Assembly: GCA_963765625.1 (NCBI GenBank)
Contig: CAVXXD010000010.1
Span: 372,001-436,000 of the forward strand
Direction of reading: 5' to 3'
Length of the DNA stretch: 64,000 nucleotides
Source of the DNA: CAVXXD01 sp963765625
GTDB lineage: Bacteria > Actinomycetota > Geothermincolia > Geothermincolales > Geothermincolaceae
A program made the position numbers and the translations under genes. The notes under the pieces were generated by a model. It worked only from the letters and a program-made list of their open reading frames with translations, searched no databases and was not told the origin of the DNA. Shown in pieces: positions 42,576-51,971 of the stretch; position 1 is the first letter of the stretch, and each line of letters begins with the position of its first letter.

Positions 42576-44087
42576 TCAGATAATAACCTCGGAGACCGGC
42601 GGCGCTCCGGAAAAGACTGCCTCCGCCGCTAGCAGGCCGCTCTCCATGGCGGTGGGGACGCCGCCCATGATGAGAGAGGAGAAAGCCTGGTACCCGGTCA
42701 TATACAGACCGACCAGGGGTGTCCGCACCAGCGCGCGCGCTACCTGGCTATGGCCTTCCTCGAAGTCCCATGACCAGCCGGCCACGGCCCCATCGCTGCG
42801 CCGCCCGCGGTCTTCGAAGGTCAGGGGGGTGGCCACGTCCATCACCTCCACCGCCTCCGGCAGGCCGGGGAGGACGCGCCCGGCTTCTTCCACCAGGGTC
42901 AGGCCGAGGCGTCTCTTGTAGTCTTGATAATCATGGGTACGCATGACTCGAGCTCCGCCGCCGGGCGGGCGGAAGCGGATGAAGTGGCGATGGAAGGCCG
43001 CGGTGCGTATCACCAGCACCGCGCCGCCATGCGGGGCCAGCCCTTCGTCGCCGGCGCTCCAGAGGCACAACTCCAGCTCCTGACGGGCCAGGTCTTGCGG
43101 GTCGATCTCCCCCACGTCCCAGTCGACCCCCGCATCCCGCAAGCCCGCACCTGGATCCCGGCGATAGATGATGCGCCCGGCCTGGTCGAAGGCGGAGAGG
43201 TCCACCCGGCCCGCGTCCACTCCCAGGGATACCTGGAGGTTGGAAGAAGTCTGCTTCGCGCCGCTCACCGCGTCACGCCATTCCGGCGGGACTTCTCCCG
43301 GGGCCAGCAGGGATAGGAAGGTGGACTTGAAATCGGCGTTGGAGATCACCGCGCCCGCCGACACGCAAGTGCCGTCCCCCAGCACCACGCCCGTGGCCCT
43401 GCCCCCGCTCGCGGTTATCTCCTCCACCTCGGAGCGGAGCATGATCTCGCTGCCTGACCGCCCAGCTGTCACCGCGGCAGCCAACCCGTCACAGAAACGG
43501 CGGAAGCCGACGACCGGGTAGTGGATGCCCTCGTTGCACATCAGTTCCCACTGAGCGGCAATCAGGGCCAGACTGGAATAGGGCTCCAGCGTCCCCAGGC
43601 TGCCGAGGATACGCCGCAGGCGCTCGTCGCCCACCAGCCCGCGCAGGTAGTCGCTCGCAGGCTTCGACCCAGCCGGAGCCGCGGGATCGCGCAAGACCGC
43701 TACCGTCCGCATCACGGCCTCGAAAAATTCCCGGATGCCCGCGGCTTCTTTCGGAAAGATACGAGCCAGCTCTTCTTCAAGTAGAGGAAAGGGATGGGAG
43801 ATGACCGTCTCCAGCCCGAAGGCCCGCACCAGGTAGTCCACCCGGCGCAGCTCCAGCGGCTCCCCGGTCAAGCCTTCCCAGGCTTCCCGCACCAGCCCGG
43901 GTGAGCTGAAGCCCAGCGGGCCCATGGGGAACTGGAAACCGCGGCGGATGAAGGTGTAGGCGGTGCCACCGGGGTGGGAGTCCTGCTCCACCACCAGAAC
44001 CCGCAGTCCTTCCCGCGCCAGCCGGGCCGCCGCGGTGAGGCCCCCCACCCCGGCGCCGACAACTACGACGTCGTAATGCCTACCCAT
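42576..44087 (-). CDS. CrtI-like (phytoene desaturase family) FAD oxidoreductase, intact
   Basis: 503 residues. MGRHYDVVVVGAGVGGLTAA is the FAD-binding GxGxxG start, and GLYMTGYQAFSSLIMGGVPT the family's second FAD motif near the C-terminus. Central motifs (YPVVGFRRFCDGLAAAV, VISNADFKSTFLSLL) match phytoene desaturase, retinol saturase and related proteins. Paralogous to the two enzymes at 4058 and 6055 but distant from them in the window, and here the frame is whole. The substrate is unknown; no other carotenoid gene adjoins it. Confidence 0.85.
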   Translation of the reverse strand: MGRHYDVVVVGAGVGGLTAAARLAREGLRVLVVEQDSHPGGTAYTFIRRGFQFPMGPLGFSSPGLVREAWEGLTGEPLELRRVDYLVRAFGLETVISHPFPLLEEELARIFPKEAAGIREFFEAVMRTVAVLRDPAAPAGSKPASDYLRGLVGDERLRRILGSLGTLEPYSSLALIAAQWELMCNEGIHYPVVGFRRFCDGLAAAVTAGRSGSEIMLRSEVEEITASGGRATGVVLGDGTCVSAGAVISNADFKSTFLSLLAPGEVPPEWRDAVSGAKQTSSNLQVSLGVDAGRVDLSAFDQAGRIIYRRDPGAGLRDAGVDWDVGEIDPQDLARQELELCLWSAGDEGLAPHGGAVLVIRTAAFHRHFIRFRPPGGGARVMRTHDYQDYKRRLGLTLVEEAGRVLPGLPEAVEVMDVATPLTFEDRGRRSDGAVAGWSWDFEEGHSQVARALVRTPLVGLYMTGYQAFSSLIMGGVPTAMESGLLAAEAVFSGAPPVSEVII

Positions 44088-44269
44088 GTCGACCCCCTCT
44101 CAGTGTCTTGAATATATACCCCGAAAACTTGACCCATATCATTTGTTTCCAGAAGCCTTGTTCTACAATGTAAATTAGAGGTAAATATCCCCCACCAGGT
44201 GCGCTGAGATAGAATTTTGGAGCAAGGCGACCGAGAAAGAAAGGGGATTTTAGATATGGATATCATGAG
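44088..44269. other. Divergent intergenic region before the Hsp20 gene
   Basis: About 180 nt, AT-rich (CTTGAATATATACC, TTGTTCTACAATGTAAATT). TTGTTCTACAATG near 44158-44170 contains a TACAAT -10-like box. AAGGGG at 44241-44246 precedes ATG 44256, which is out of frame with the Hsp20 core. No CIRCE or HAIR element was identified. Confidence 0.35.
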
Positions 44270-44596
44270 ATGGACGTATACGGTGAGGGGGAAGACCTGA
44301 TAATTAAGCTGGACCTCCCCGAGTTCAGAGCCGAGGACGTGGACATCAGTCTGGAGGATTCCGTCCTGACCATCACCGGCAAGCACGAACACGAAGAGAA
44401 GGTCGAGGAGAAGGATTATTACCGGCACGAGCGTCACACCGGATCCTTTCCGCGCAGCCTGGCGCTGCCTCCGGAAATCAAGGAAGAGGATATCAAGGCC
44501 AACCTCAAGGAAGGCATTCTCGAAATGCGGATTACCGGAGCGGCTGCTGCACCGGCGGTAGAGGAAAAGAAGAAGATCCCGATCGCTTCTTCATAA
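44270..44596 (+). CDS. Small heat shock protein Hsp20, short or damaged N-terminus
   Basis: 108 residues from ATG 44270. The alpha-crystallin domain is complete: MDVYGEGEDLIIKLDLPEF, VDISLEDSVLTITGKHEHE, then GSFPRSLALPPEI and KANLKEGILEMRI, with a C-terminal IPIASS carrying the IxI motif. The usual 30-40 residue N-terminal arm is missing. An ATG at 44256 has the better ribosome binding site (AAGGGG) but a different frame, so a start-proximal frameshift is possible. It is an ATP-independent chaperone that forms oligomers; loss of the arm would impair assembly. Confidence 0.82.
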   Translation: MDVYGEGEDLIIKLDLPEFRAEDVDISLEDSVLTITGKHEHEEKVEEKDYYRHERHTGSFPRSLALPPEIKEEDIKANLKEGILEMRITGAAAAPAVEEKKKIPIASS

Positions 44597-44808
44597 GAAC
44601 CTGAACGTCCCTTCCGGCGATCGAAACGGCGCGGGTCTCCCCGGAGGTCCGCGCTTATCTTTGCATATGAGCCGTTTATTGCGCCGGGTCCGGCTCTCCG
44701 CCATGCCATCAAGCGTTGAACCGAGGCGGTCTTGGCCTGCTGACACCGTGGTAGAATGGACTGAGCAAGGGCAATTTTCATTAAAAGATGATGACGGGAG
44801 GTTATTCC

Positions 44809-47451
44809 ATGGAAGGAAAAAGAAGAGGTACCGCGGCCGGGCGCGTATCACTGGTCCTGGCGGTTACCCTGCTCGCCTCGTTCATGGTGTTCGCGTCCGC
44901 TCCGGAAGCGCTCTCCTCACCCGGGTGGTCGGCGCCGGTTAACCTCTCTCCCGATCCTCTCACCGAGAACCAGTCGATCCACATGGCTGTGGACGCCAGC
45001 GGACGGACCCACGTGGTCTGGGCTGCCCTGGATGAAGGGGGGGTGTTCCGGGTATGGTACTCAAGAAATACCGGAAGTGGCTGGACCGCGCCGGAGAGCC
45101 TCTCTCCCGATCCCCTCACCGATAATTTCAAGGCCTGGATCGTCCTGGACGCCGCCGGCAACCCCCACGTGGTCTGGGGAGGGACGCTTGCCGGTGACGA
45201 GCACGTATGGTACTCGGAGAAGAACGGAGGAGCCTGGACCGCGCCGGAGAACCTCTCCCCCGACGGCACCTTCATGCAGTTTCCCCAGATGGTGGTAGAC
45301 GCGGACGGTAATATCCATGTGGTCTGGGAAGGGGATGGTGCCGCCGATCCCGTAAGCCGGATATGGTACACCAAGCGCACCGGGAGCGCCTGGAGCGCGC
45401 CGGAGAGCATCTCGCCCGACAGCACTTCCAACCAGCTCCCCCAACTGGCAGTGGACGCGGACGGCTACCCTCACGTGACCTGGACAGGGCGCGTCAGCTC
45501 GGTCGTCCATGTCTTGTACTCGGAGTGGGACGGAAGCGCCTGGACCGCACCGGAGAACCTCTCCCTGGGCACCTCGACAGATAATTGGATCGCCCGGATG
45601 GCCCTGGATACGGACGGCAACCCCCACGTGGCCTGGAAGGGGTTGAGTGGTGTAAACCAGGATATCTTCTACTGCAAGAACACCGGAGGTGCCTGGAGTG
45701 CGCCGGAGAACATCTCGCCCGGCAGTACCGAAGATACTTCCCCCTGCATGGCGCTGGGCGCGGACGGAGCCCCCCACGTTGCCTGGACCGGCTACAGCGG
45801 CACTCCCCCGGCCTATCACATCTGGTACTCGGCCTTCACCGGGAGTGCCTGGACCACGCCGGAGAAAATCTCATCCGACAGTACCGACAACTGGGCTTCC
45901 GGCCTGGAGGTGGATCAGGGAGGCAGCCTCCACGTGGTCTGGACCGGGGATGACGCCACGACCAGCAGGGTCTGGTATTCCTCCAACACCGGGAGTGGCT
46001 GGAGTGCGCCGCGGAACATATCCCCCGACCCCATCACCAACTGCGGTGAAGCCCAGCTGGCGCTGGATGGGAGCGGCAGCCCCCACGTGATCTGGGAGGG
46101 GCAGGACGCCGGCTACACCTACCGGGTCTGGTATGCCTCCGATATAACTTATTCCTTCTACTTCGCCGAGGGCTACACCGGGGCAGGTTTCCAGGAGTAC
46201 CTCTGCCTGGGCAACCCCGGGAGCACGGACGTGGCCGTGGACGTCACCTACCTCTTCACCGACGGCACCTCTCTGGAGCGCACCTACGCCGTCCCGGCGA
46301 TGTCCCGCTTCACAGCCGACGTCAACGCCGAGGTGGGCGCGGACAGGGAAGTCTCCATCAAGTGCAACGCCGGCGCCCCCTTCGTGGCGGAGCGGCCCAT
46401 GTACTTCGAATACACCGGCGGAGGTGGTTCCTGGACCGGGGGACACGACGCCGTGGGGGCTTCTTATCCCTCCCGTGACTGGTACTTCGCCGAGGGTTAC
46501 ACCGGCCCCGGCTTCGACGAATGGATCTGCGTGCTCAACCCCGGCGATGACCCGGCCAGGCTCAAGTTCCACTTCCAGACCGAGGAAGCAGGCCCGATAG
46601 AACCCGAGGGGGATTACACCGTCCCCGCCCACTCCCGCGCCACCTTCAAAGCCAACGACCTGCTGGGCGGCACCGCTTACCAGACTTCCCTGAAACTCAC
46701 CTCGGACGTGCCGGTGGTGGCCGAGCGCCCCATGTACTTCGACTACCAGGGCACTGGGGGCTGGGGCTGGACGGGGGGACATTGCGTGATGGGGGTTCCC
46801 ACCCTCGCCAATGATTTCTTCTTCGCCGAAGGCACCACCCGGGGCGGCTTCGAGGAGTGGCTGACCATGCAGAATCCCGGGGACACGGCCATCAGCGTCG
46901 AAGCCGTCTACCAGCTCGGCTCGGGCGGGCCGATCACCAACGTTTACGACATCCCCGCCGGCACCCGCGCCACCGTCTATGTTCCCAATGAAGCGGGCAC
47001 GGAACAGGACGTCTCCGTACATCTCTCTTCCGAATCCGCTTTCCTGGCCGAGCGCCCCATGTACTTCGACTACCAGGGCACCGGGAGCTGGGGCTGGACG
47101 GGGGGACACTGCGTCATCGGGGCTACCTCCCCCGCGGACACCTGGTTCTTCGCCGAAGGCTACACCGGGGACGGGTTCGAGGAATGGCTGTGCATCCAGA
47201 ATCCCGGGGCCACCGCGGCCAGTGTGGAGATAACCTACTACCCCGAGGGCGGCACCCCCATGGTCAAGGACGCCATTACCGTGGCGGCCAACTCCCGCTA
47301 CACCGTCAACGTCAACGCCGACGCCGGGGCGGGGCTCTCCCTCTGCGCCGGCCTGACCTCGGACCAGCCGGTGATCGTGGAGCGGCCCATGTACTTCAAC
47401 TTCCGCGGGACCTGGACCGGGGGGCACGACGTGGTGGGTTACACGCCCTGA
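44809..47451 (+). CDS. Secreted beta-propeller protein with four YFAEG modules
   Basis: 880 residues from ATG 44809 (GGGAGG upstream; ATG 44788 would absorb the ribosome binding site). The signal peptide ends near residue 40 (VLAVTLLASFMVFASAPEAL). Residues about 45-445 hold eight repeats of the form SGWTAPE.LSPD...MAVDASGRTHVVW. Residues about 450-880 are the four-module cassette, ending GGHDVVGYTP. It is paralogous along its length to the 35936 product, so one arose by duplication. A surface role is inferred from the signal peptide and repeats; no ligand is known. Confidence 0.82.
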   Translation: MEGKRRGTAAGRVSLVLAVTLLASFMVFASAPEALSSPGWSAPVNLSPDPLTENQSIHMAVDASGRTHVVWAALDEGGVFRVWYSRNTGSGWTAPESLSPDPLTDNFKAWIVLDAAGNPHVVWGGTLAGDEHVWYSEKNGGAWTAPENLSPDGTFMQFPQMVVDADGNIHVVWEGDGAADPVSRIWYTKRTGSAWSAPESISPDSTSNQLPQLAVDADGYPHVTWTGRVSSVVHVLYSEWDGSAWTAPENLSLGTSTDNWIARMALDTDGNPHVAWKGLSGVNQDIFYCKNTGGAWSAPENISPGSTEDTSPCMALGADGAPHVAWTGYSGTPPAYHIWYSAFTGSAWTTPEKISSDSTDNWASGLEVDQGGSLHVVWTGDDATTSRVWYSSNTGSGWSAPRNISPDPITNCGEAQLALDGSGSPHVIWEGQDAGYTYRVWYASDITYSFYFAEGYTGAGFQEYLCLGNPGSTDVAVDVTYLFTDGTSLERTYAVPAMSRFTADVNAEVGADREVSIKCNAGAPFVAERPMYFEYTGGGGSWTGGHDAVGASYPSRDWYFAEGYTGPGFDEWICVLNPGDDPARLKFHFQTEEAGPIEPEGDYTVPAHSRATFKANDLLGGTAYQTSLKLTSDVPVVAERPMYFDYQGTGGWGWTGGHCVMGVPTLANDFFFAEGTTRGGFEEWLTMQNPGDTAISVEAVYQLGSGGPITNVYDIPAGTRATVYVPNEAGTEQDVSVHLSSESAFLAERPMYFDYQGTGSWGWTGGHCVIGATSPADTWFFAEGYTGDGFEEWLCIQNPGATAASVEITYYPEGGTPMVKDAITVAANSRYTVNVNADAGAGLSLCAGLTSDQPVIVERPMYFNFRGTWTGGHDVVGYTP

Positions 47452-47453
47452 CG

Positions 47454-47508
47454 CATTGCGAGGAGCATAGCGACGAAGCAATCAGATTGCTTCGCTCCGC
47501 TCGCAATG
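47454..47508. repeat. Imperfect hairpin repeat CATTGCGAG...GAAGCAATC-GATTGCTTCG...CTCGCAATG
   Basis: Two roughly 24-30 nt arms form a strong imperfect stem in the 67-nt gap between convergent genes. Related half-units lie at 4004-4037 and 24336-24380. It could act as a transcription barrier for both flanking genes. Confidence 0.6.
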
Positions 47509-47518
47509 ACAGGGGTCG

Positions 47519-48052
47519 CTACGCTCCTTCTAAAGAAAGCTTGAAGCCCCCGCAACAGTGGCCATCCCGGTGCATGATGCACTTCTCGATGCGGGGCTCC
47601 ATGGTATAGGGGATGCCCGAGTTCTCCAGCCAGCACTCGATGCGGTACATCACGCCGCAGACGTAATCGTCGATGACCCCGAGCTGCCGCATGGCCTTGT
47701 AGGCGAAGCACTCGCCGTCCTTCCACTCCCAGTGGAAGACGTCGGGGGGTACGAAGGTGAAGGCCGCCTGGGAGAAGACCGACTCCGGCAGGGTCATCTT
47801 GAGGGCATCGTGAATGAAGTGTTGCAGCCCCTCAAAGGTCCGCAGGTCCTCGTCTTCCACGCGCAGCACCTTGCGGGCCCGGGCCATCTCGATGGCCGCG
47901 AGCGTCCTGATGGCCTGCCGGTTGATACGGTTGGCCTGCTCCATGCCGGAGTCGAGGTAGGTGTGGTAGAACCACATGCCGTCGTGAGTGAGCCACCCCT
48001 TGCCCAGGTAGTCCTTGAGTTCCTCCCGGCCGACGTCTTCGAGCCTTCGCAC
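47519..48052 (-). CDS. DUF6125-like / ATC-hydrolase-like protein
   Basis: 177 residues from GTG 48052 (GGAGGCGCGCC upstream). LGKGWLTHDGMWFYHTYLDSG at about residues 16-36 and repeated conserved Cys/His near the C-terminus (IEKCIMHRDGHCCGGFKL) match a family of small bacterial proteins related to L-2-amino-thiazoline-4-carboxylic acid hydrolases (DUF6125). The role is unknown; a thiol or metal site is likely. It follows a lipoprotein gene with a 12-nt gap. Confidence 0.65.
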   Translation of the reverse strand: MRRLEDVGREELKDYLGKGWLTHDGMWFYHTYLDSGMEQANRINRQAIRTLAAIEMARARKVLRVEDEDLRTFEGLQHFIHDALKMTLPESVFSQAAFTFVPPDVFHWEWKDGECFAYKAMRQLGVIDDYVCGVMYRIECWLENSGIPYTMEPRIEKCIMHRDGHCCGGFKLSLEGA

Positions 48053-48064
48053 GGCGCGCCTCCG

Positions 48065-48571
48065 TCAGGGCTGGTAGTTCATGTTGAAGATACTGATGGT
48101 CACCTTGCCGCCTTCGGTCTTTACGTCCACGACGGTGTAGTCGCCGGTGGAAATGTCCCCCAGGAACCACTCGACCATTTCAGCGCTGGTGCTCGTCGGG
48201 GCCCCCAGCTTGCCGGTGTACCACTCGACCACCTTCGCGAAGCTGTCCGGAGTGGTGAAGCTGGCGCTGACGGCGGCCGCGGTGGCGGACCCTGAAGAGG
48301 AGGTGGCGCCGCCGCTGTTCTCGGCGTCGTAGGCCGCGCCGGGGTAGATGGGCGCCCCGAGCTGCGCCTCCGTCGGCGCCGTCGACGGCTGCTCCAGCGT
48401 GACGTTCTCGTCACCCTGGTTGGCGGTTATCTTGCCGCCGCCTTTCTCTACCTCTACCGTGGCCTGGCCGTCTCCCGTATCCACCGTTACCTTGTCACCG
48501 CACCCCGCCACCACCATAAGTGAGAACATAAGGGCCGTGAGAAGAAGCATTATCGAGGCTGCCTTTTTCAT
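48065..48571 (-). CDS. Small lipoprotein, unknown family
   Basis: 168 residues from ATG 48571 (AGGAG upstream). The signal peptide ends in the lipobox VVAGC, so the mature protein is lipid-anchored at Cys. A low-complexity Gly/Thr/Ser segment (NSGGATSSSGSATAAAV) follows a short charged region (VEVEKGGGKITANQ). The C-terminal part (SFAKVVEWYTGKLGAPTST) looks like a small alpha/beta domain seen in other actinobacterial lipoproteins. No enzyme motif. Confidence 0.7.
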   Translation of the reverse strand: MKKAASIMLLLTALMFSLMVVAGCGDKVTVDTGDGQATVEVEKGGGKITANQGDENVTLEQPSTAPTEAQLGAPIYPGAAYDAENSGGATSSSGSATAAAVSASFTTPDSFAKVVEWYTGKLGAPTSTSAEMVEWFLGDISTGDYTVVDVKTEGGKVTISIFNMNYQP

Positions 48572-48762
48572 CACCGGCTCCTTTCGCGGAACGCACGTGC
48601 CGTAAAACCACCTTCTTTATTATACCCTCACGTGGAAGAAGGCCTGACTCCACTCCGGGCTTCTTGACAGGGCTTCGTCCTCTGCCAGGATTCTTTTCGC
48701 CCATGGTGAAACGCCAGTTTATTCCCGGTAAGCTAAGGGTATAGAAGAGCAGGGAGGAAAAA

Positions 48763-49587
48763 ATGAGTGAGCCAAGGGTTGCCTCCAAACACATGATCGA
48801 GCAGCTTTTCGATGGCGCGGCAACGTCATATAACCGAACCGGGCCAGACATCTTTACCAGGTTCGGCGCGCGCCTGGTCGAACATGTGCCGCTGGCGCCT
48901 GGAGCACGCGTACTCGACGTGGCCACGGGTACGGGGGCGGCGTTGTTGCCTGCCGCGAGGCGCGTGGGGCTGGAAGGGCACGTGACCGGCATCGACCTGT
49001 CCGGCGCAATACTCAAAGAGGCCGAACGCACCGTGCAAACGAACGGTCTGGCCAATGTTGAACTGCTCAAGATGGACGCCGAGTACCTCGACTTTGCCGA
49101 CCAGACCTTTGATGCCGTAATATGCGCTTTGGGGATCTTCTTATTCCCGGACATGCAGGCTGCGCTCCGTGAGATGTATCGCGTCTGCAAACCGGGCGGA
49201 TATATCGGTGTATCCAGTTTTGATAATACGCCACCGCCCTTCGATCCGGGCATTCCGATCGTGATCCAGCAGGCGTTGTCGTATCAGACGATAGTGATGA
49301 TGCCGCAACCGTTTGCCAATGCGCCAGGTGAAGTGGAGGCCTTTTTCGGTCAGGCCGGTTTCCGTTCATTCGAGACACGCAGCGAGGCGAACGATATCAT
49401 CTATGCGGATCTTGAAGATTGGTGGGCGTTTCTTTTGACCATAGGTACGCGTGCTTCCATCCTCGATATGGACGAAGAGACACGCTCGCGGTTCAAGGAC
49501 GAATACTTTGCCCGGTTGCGTCCCCTGCTTCGCCGGGACGGCTTGCATATATCCGTAGCGGTGATCTATTCAACGGCACGGCGGTAG
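48763..49587 (+). CDS. Class I SAM-dependent methyltransferase
   Basis: 274 residues, ATG behind GGGAGG. Motif I is VLDVATGTGAALLPAARRVG, motif II includes GIDLSGAILKEAERT, and post-motif FDAVICALGIFLFPD and LREMYRVCKPGGYIGVSSF match UbiE/MenG-like methyltransferases. The substrate is unknown. Codon use differs from its neighbours, with many AT-ending codons and a lower GC content, suggesting acquisition by transfer. It stands alone, with its own ribosome binding site. Confidence 0.8.
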   Translation: MSEPRVASKHMIEQLFDGAATSYNRTGPDIFTRFGARLVEHVPLAPGARVLDVATGTGAALLPAARRVGLEGHVTGIDLSGAILKEAERTVQTNGLANVELLKMDAEYLDFADQTFDAVICALGIFLFPDMQAALREMYRVCKPGGYIGVSSFDNTPPPFDPGIPIVIQQALSYQTIVMMPQPFANAPGEVEAFFGQAGFRSFETRSEANDIIYADLEDWWAFLLTIGTRASILDMDEETRSRFKDEYFARLRPLLRRDGLHISVAVIYSTARR

Positions 49588-49598
49588 GTCGCTCAGCC

Positions 49599-50531
49599 TC
49601 AGCGCTCGAAGGCCGGCCAGTGGCCGCGCTCTATGGCCTCGAGGTTGGCGATCCGCTCCAGGCTGTCCTCCGGCTTGGTCTCGTAGACGAAGAAGAGTGC
49701 CGGGTAACGCGCGCCGGCTTCGAAAGGCTTTTCATTTTCTGAAAACATCCCGCCGAGCAGCTGGACCGCTTCTTTGAGAGCGCCCGGGTTGTTGGTGACC
49801 TTCGCCGCAACCGAGTCGGCCAGCAGGTCGTTCTGGCGTGTCACCAACTGGCCCAGCACCATGATCACTACGAAAGAGAAGGCGATCCAGCCGATCAACC
49901 CCAGGTAGGTCCAGGTCTCGAAGCCGAATGCCAGGGCGAGGAATACGAAGGGGAGCACCATCGCCACTACCAGCGGCAGACCGGTCAGCCGCCACCGGCG
50001 GGTGTTCTGGCCGGCGACTACGTCGCCGAGGAGCACGTGGGCCATCTCGTGCGCCATCATCGCCTCGGCGATGCGCCGCGGCAACGCAGCCTCCAAGGCC
50101 TCGGCGGTAACGCCCACGGCCGGCTTGCCCGCGTGGAAGAGGGAGATAGAGTTGACCGTTGGCAGGTCCAGCACCAGCAGCCGCGGCGGTTCCAGCCCCA
50201 CCCCCACACTCACCCCCTCGAGGGCGTTCTCGAAAATGTTAAGTGACAACCCCTCCGCGGGTTGCATCACCGGTATCTTCTCCGGGCTGACCAGAAAGAC
50301 GATGAGGATCAGTGTCGCGGTGATGCCGGCGAGCGCGACCCACGACCCGGCGCTGCTGGCCGGCATGGAGCCTCCGCCCGCCAGCTCCAGCAGGCAGATC
50401 ACCAGAGCGGCGATGACGCCGGCCATCAGCGGCACCGCCGCCGCCAGGCGCAGGATGAGCGCGCGGCGGCGGTAGCGCTTGATGCTCGTAACCACCAGGG
50501 GCTCCAGCCCGATGTCCCGCGGGATCTTCAA
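49599..50531 (-). CDS. M48-family membrane-bound zinc metallopeptidase
   Basis: 310 residues. Two transmembrane segments near residues 28-50 and 65-82, then a protease domain with HEMAH (HExxH) at 161-165, further hydrophobic segments near 190-235, and a candidate third zinc ligand in the following DLLADSVAAKVTNNPGAL stretch. This is the HtpX/Ste24-like fold of integral-membrane proteases that clear misfolded membrane proteins. The length (310) is normal. It converges on the methyltransferase gene with a 12-nt gap. Confidence 0.8.
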   Translation of the reverse strand: MKIPRDIGLEPLVVTSIKRYRRRALILRLAAAVPLMAGVIAALVICLLELAGGGSMPASSAGSWVALAGITATLILIVFLVSPEKIPVMQPAEGLSLNIFENALEGVSVGVGLEPPRLLVLDLPTVNSISLFHAGKPAVGVTAEALEAALPRRIAEAMMAHEMAHVLLGDVVAGQNTRRWRLTGLPLVVAMVLPFVFLALAFGFETWTYLGLIGWIAFSFVVIMVLGQLVTRQNDLLADSVAAKVTNNPGALKEAVQLLGGMFSENEKPFEAGARYPALFFVYETKPEDSLERIANLEAIERGHWPAFER

Positions 50532-50585
50532 TCGCCCTGTCTCCTTTCCGATGCCAGAGATGCCGGCGGCCAGTAGATATTGGGG

Positions 50586-51370
50586 TCAGCAGGCCTGGCA
50601 GGTGAGGATGGAGTAATGCAGGTAGGCAGTGAACCCTTCCGGGTGAAGGCTCGAAGGTCCCGGGTATGGCGCCGCTCCCGGCAGCCAGCTTGTCCTGAAG
50701 ACCGGACATCTTGGCCTCCCCCACCCGGTACCTCTCCTGAGCTCGCTCCGGGTAAGGGCCAGGCTGGGTGCGGGCGAAGTGGCCCTCACTCTCCACCCCT
50801 CGCTTCCCAGCGCCTGCTTCAACTCCTCCACCGTAGGATACCACTTGCCGGTGCCGAGGTCCCGGTAGAGCTGGTTGAAGAACCCCTGGCTTCGCGTCTC
50901 TTCGAAGCAGGCGGTCTGGTGGACGAAGAACTCGCCGGGTTTCATCTGGCTTCGAAGATGGCGGAGGGCCGGGCGCAGCCCCTTCTTTCCGAAGTAGTGG
51001 AGCAGGGAACGCATGCAGAACATCAGCCGGCCTTCGTCGTCCATCATCAGTTCCTCCCGGTGTCATCTCCTGGACCTGGCAGGGCAGGCAGAGGATCCCT
51101 TCGTCGTGAGCTGTCGGCCAGTTGCGCGGCGGATGCGTCCACGTTCACGAAAGGATGACGCTCGCTTCGCCGCATCGCACGGCCAGTTGCTCGAGGACGA
51201 AGCCGGTGCCCCCGCCCAGGTCCGCCACTACGTCCGGGCGAGCGGCGTGAAAACGCTTTAAGGATTTCCTTCACCAGGGGCGCGGCGGCCTCGGGGTCGC
51301 TGAAATAGCCGTGGTGGACAAGTTCCCATCTGCTCCCGTATAGCGCGGACTCGAAACCGGTGGTGCTCAA
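50586..51370 (-). pseudogene. Frameshifted class I SAM methyltransferase
   Basis: Several short frames on the minus strand line up as one methyltransferase. A TTG start at 51370 (MSTTGFESALYGSRWELVHH) leads into DVVADLGGGTGFVLEQL (motif I) in a second frame. VNVDASAAQLADS follows in the first, then GRLMFCMRSLLHYFGKKGLRP and PTVEELKQALGSEGW in a third. It ends GFTAYLHYSILTCQAC. At least four frame changes are needed, with no single reading frame longer than 153 codons. This is more than the isolated errors elsewhere, so it is probably a true pseudogene or a poorly assembled stretch. Confidence 0.6.
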
Positions 51371-51460
51371 AGCCTGACTCCTTCCGACGCTTATGTATCG
51401 TCAGCATGGGCTCGCGGCCTTAAGCGGATGTCGGAGTCAGGCCCCGATTTCATGACCGTT

Positions 51461-51940
51461 TCACGACAGCTTTCCACCCAGCTCGCGTCCGAACTCCTCG
51501 GCGCGCGCCACTTCACTGTCGGGCAGCGTGCCCCTCTTCTCTCCATTGCCGGGAGGCTTGTATCCTTCGATAGCCGCCATGAAGGGGGGCGCCAGGGGGA
51601 CTAGGCCGGCCGCCTCGAGCAGTTCGTACAGTACCTCGGAAGCCTGCGGTATCTGTTCTTCGGTGTTGGCCGAACCGCCGGTGCTGAAGGTCGCGAAGGG
51701 CTTACCCTTGAATTCCTTTCCGCTCAACTTCTTCGCATAGTGTTTGATTTTCGGCCATGCTCCGGGCCACCGCGTCGCCGATCCGATGACTACGAAGTCA
51801 AGGGTCGGGTCAGGACGCCCAGTTTCCCCGATCGCCACCACCTGCACCTCGTGCCCTGACTCGCTCAGCCCTTTGCCTATGGCCTCGGCGATTCTCTCGC
51901 AGCTGCCCCACCAGCTCCTGTAAACCACTATGCCCTTCAT
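51461..51940 (-). CDS. Flavodoxin-like protein
   Basis: 159 residues from ATG 51940 (AGGAG upstream). MKGIVVYRSWWGSCERIAEAIGKGL is the FMN-phosphate binding first strand and loop. VVIGSATRWPGAWPKIKHYAKKL contains the second FMN-contact region, and FSTGGSANTEEQ the third. The size fits short-chain flavodoxins or flavodoxin domains. It lies just downstream of an OYE-like flavoenzyme gene on the same strand, with a 31-nt gap, and could be its electron donor. Confidence 0.8.
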   Translation of the reverse strand: MKGIVVYRSWWGSCERIAEAIGKGLSESGHEVQVVAIGETGRPDPTLDFVVIGSATRWPGAWPKIKHYAKKLSGKEFKGKPFATFSTGGSANTEEQIPQASEVLYELLEAAGLVPLAPPFMAAIEGYKPPGNGEKRGTLPDSEVARAEEFGRELGGKLS

Positions 51941-51971
51941 ACCTGTCACTCCTTTTATACCCTCCGCGCCG

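Noticed and set aside
44788..44808. Earlier start (MMTGGYS...) for the second propeller protein
   Set aside because: The ribosome binding site GGGAGG would then lie inside the coding region; ATG 44809 is correctly spaced from it and gives a normal signal peptide.
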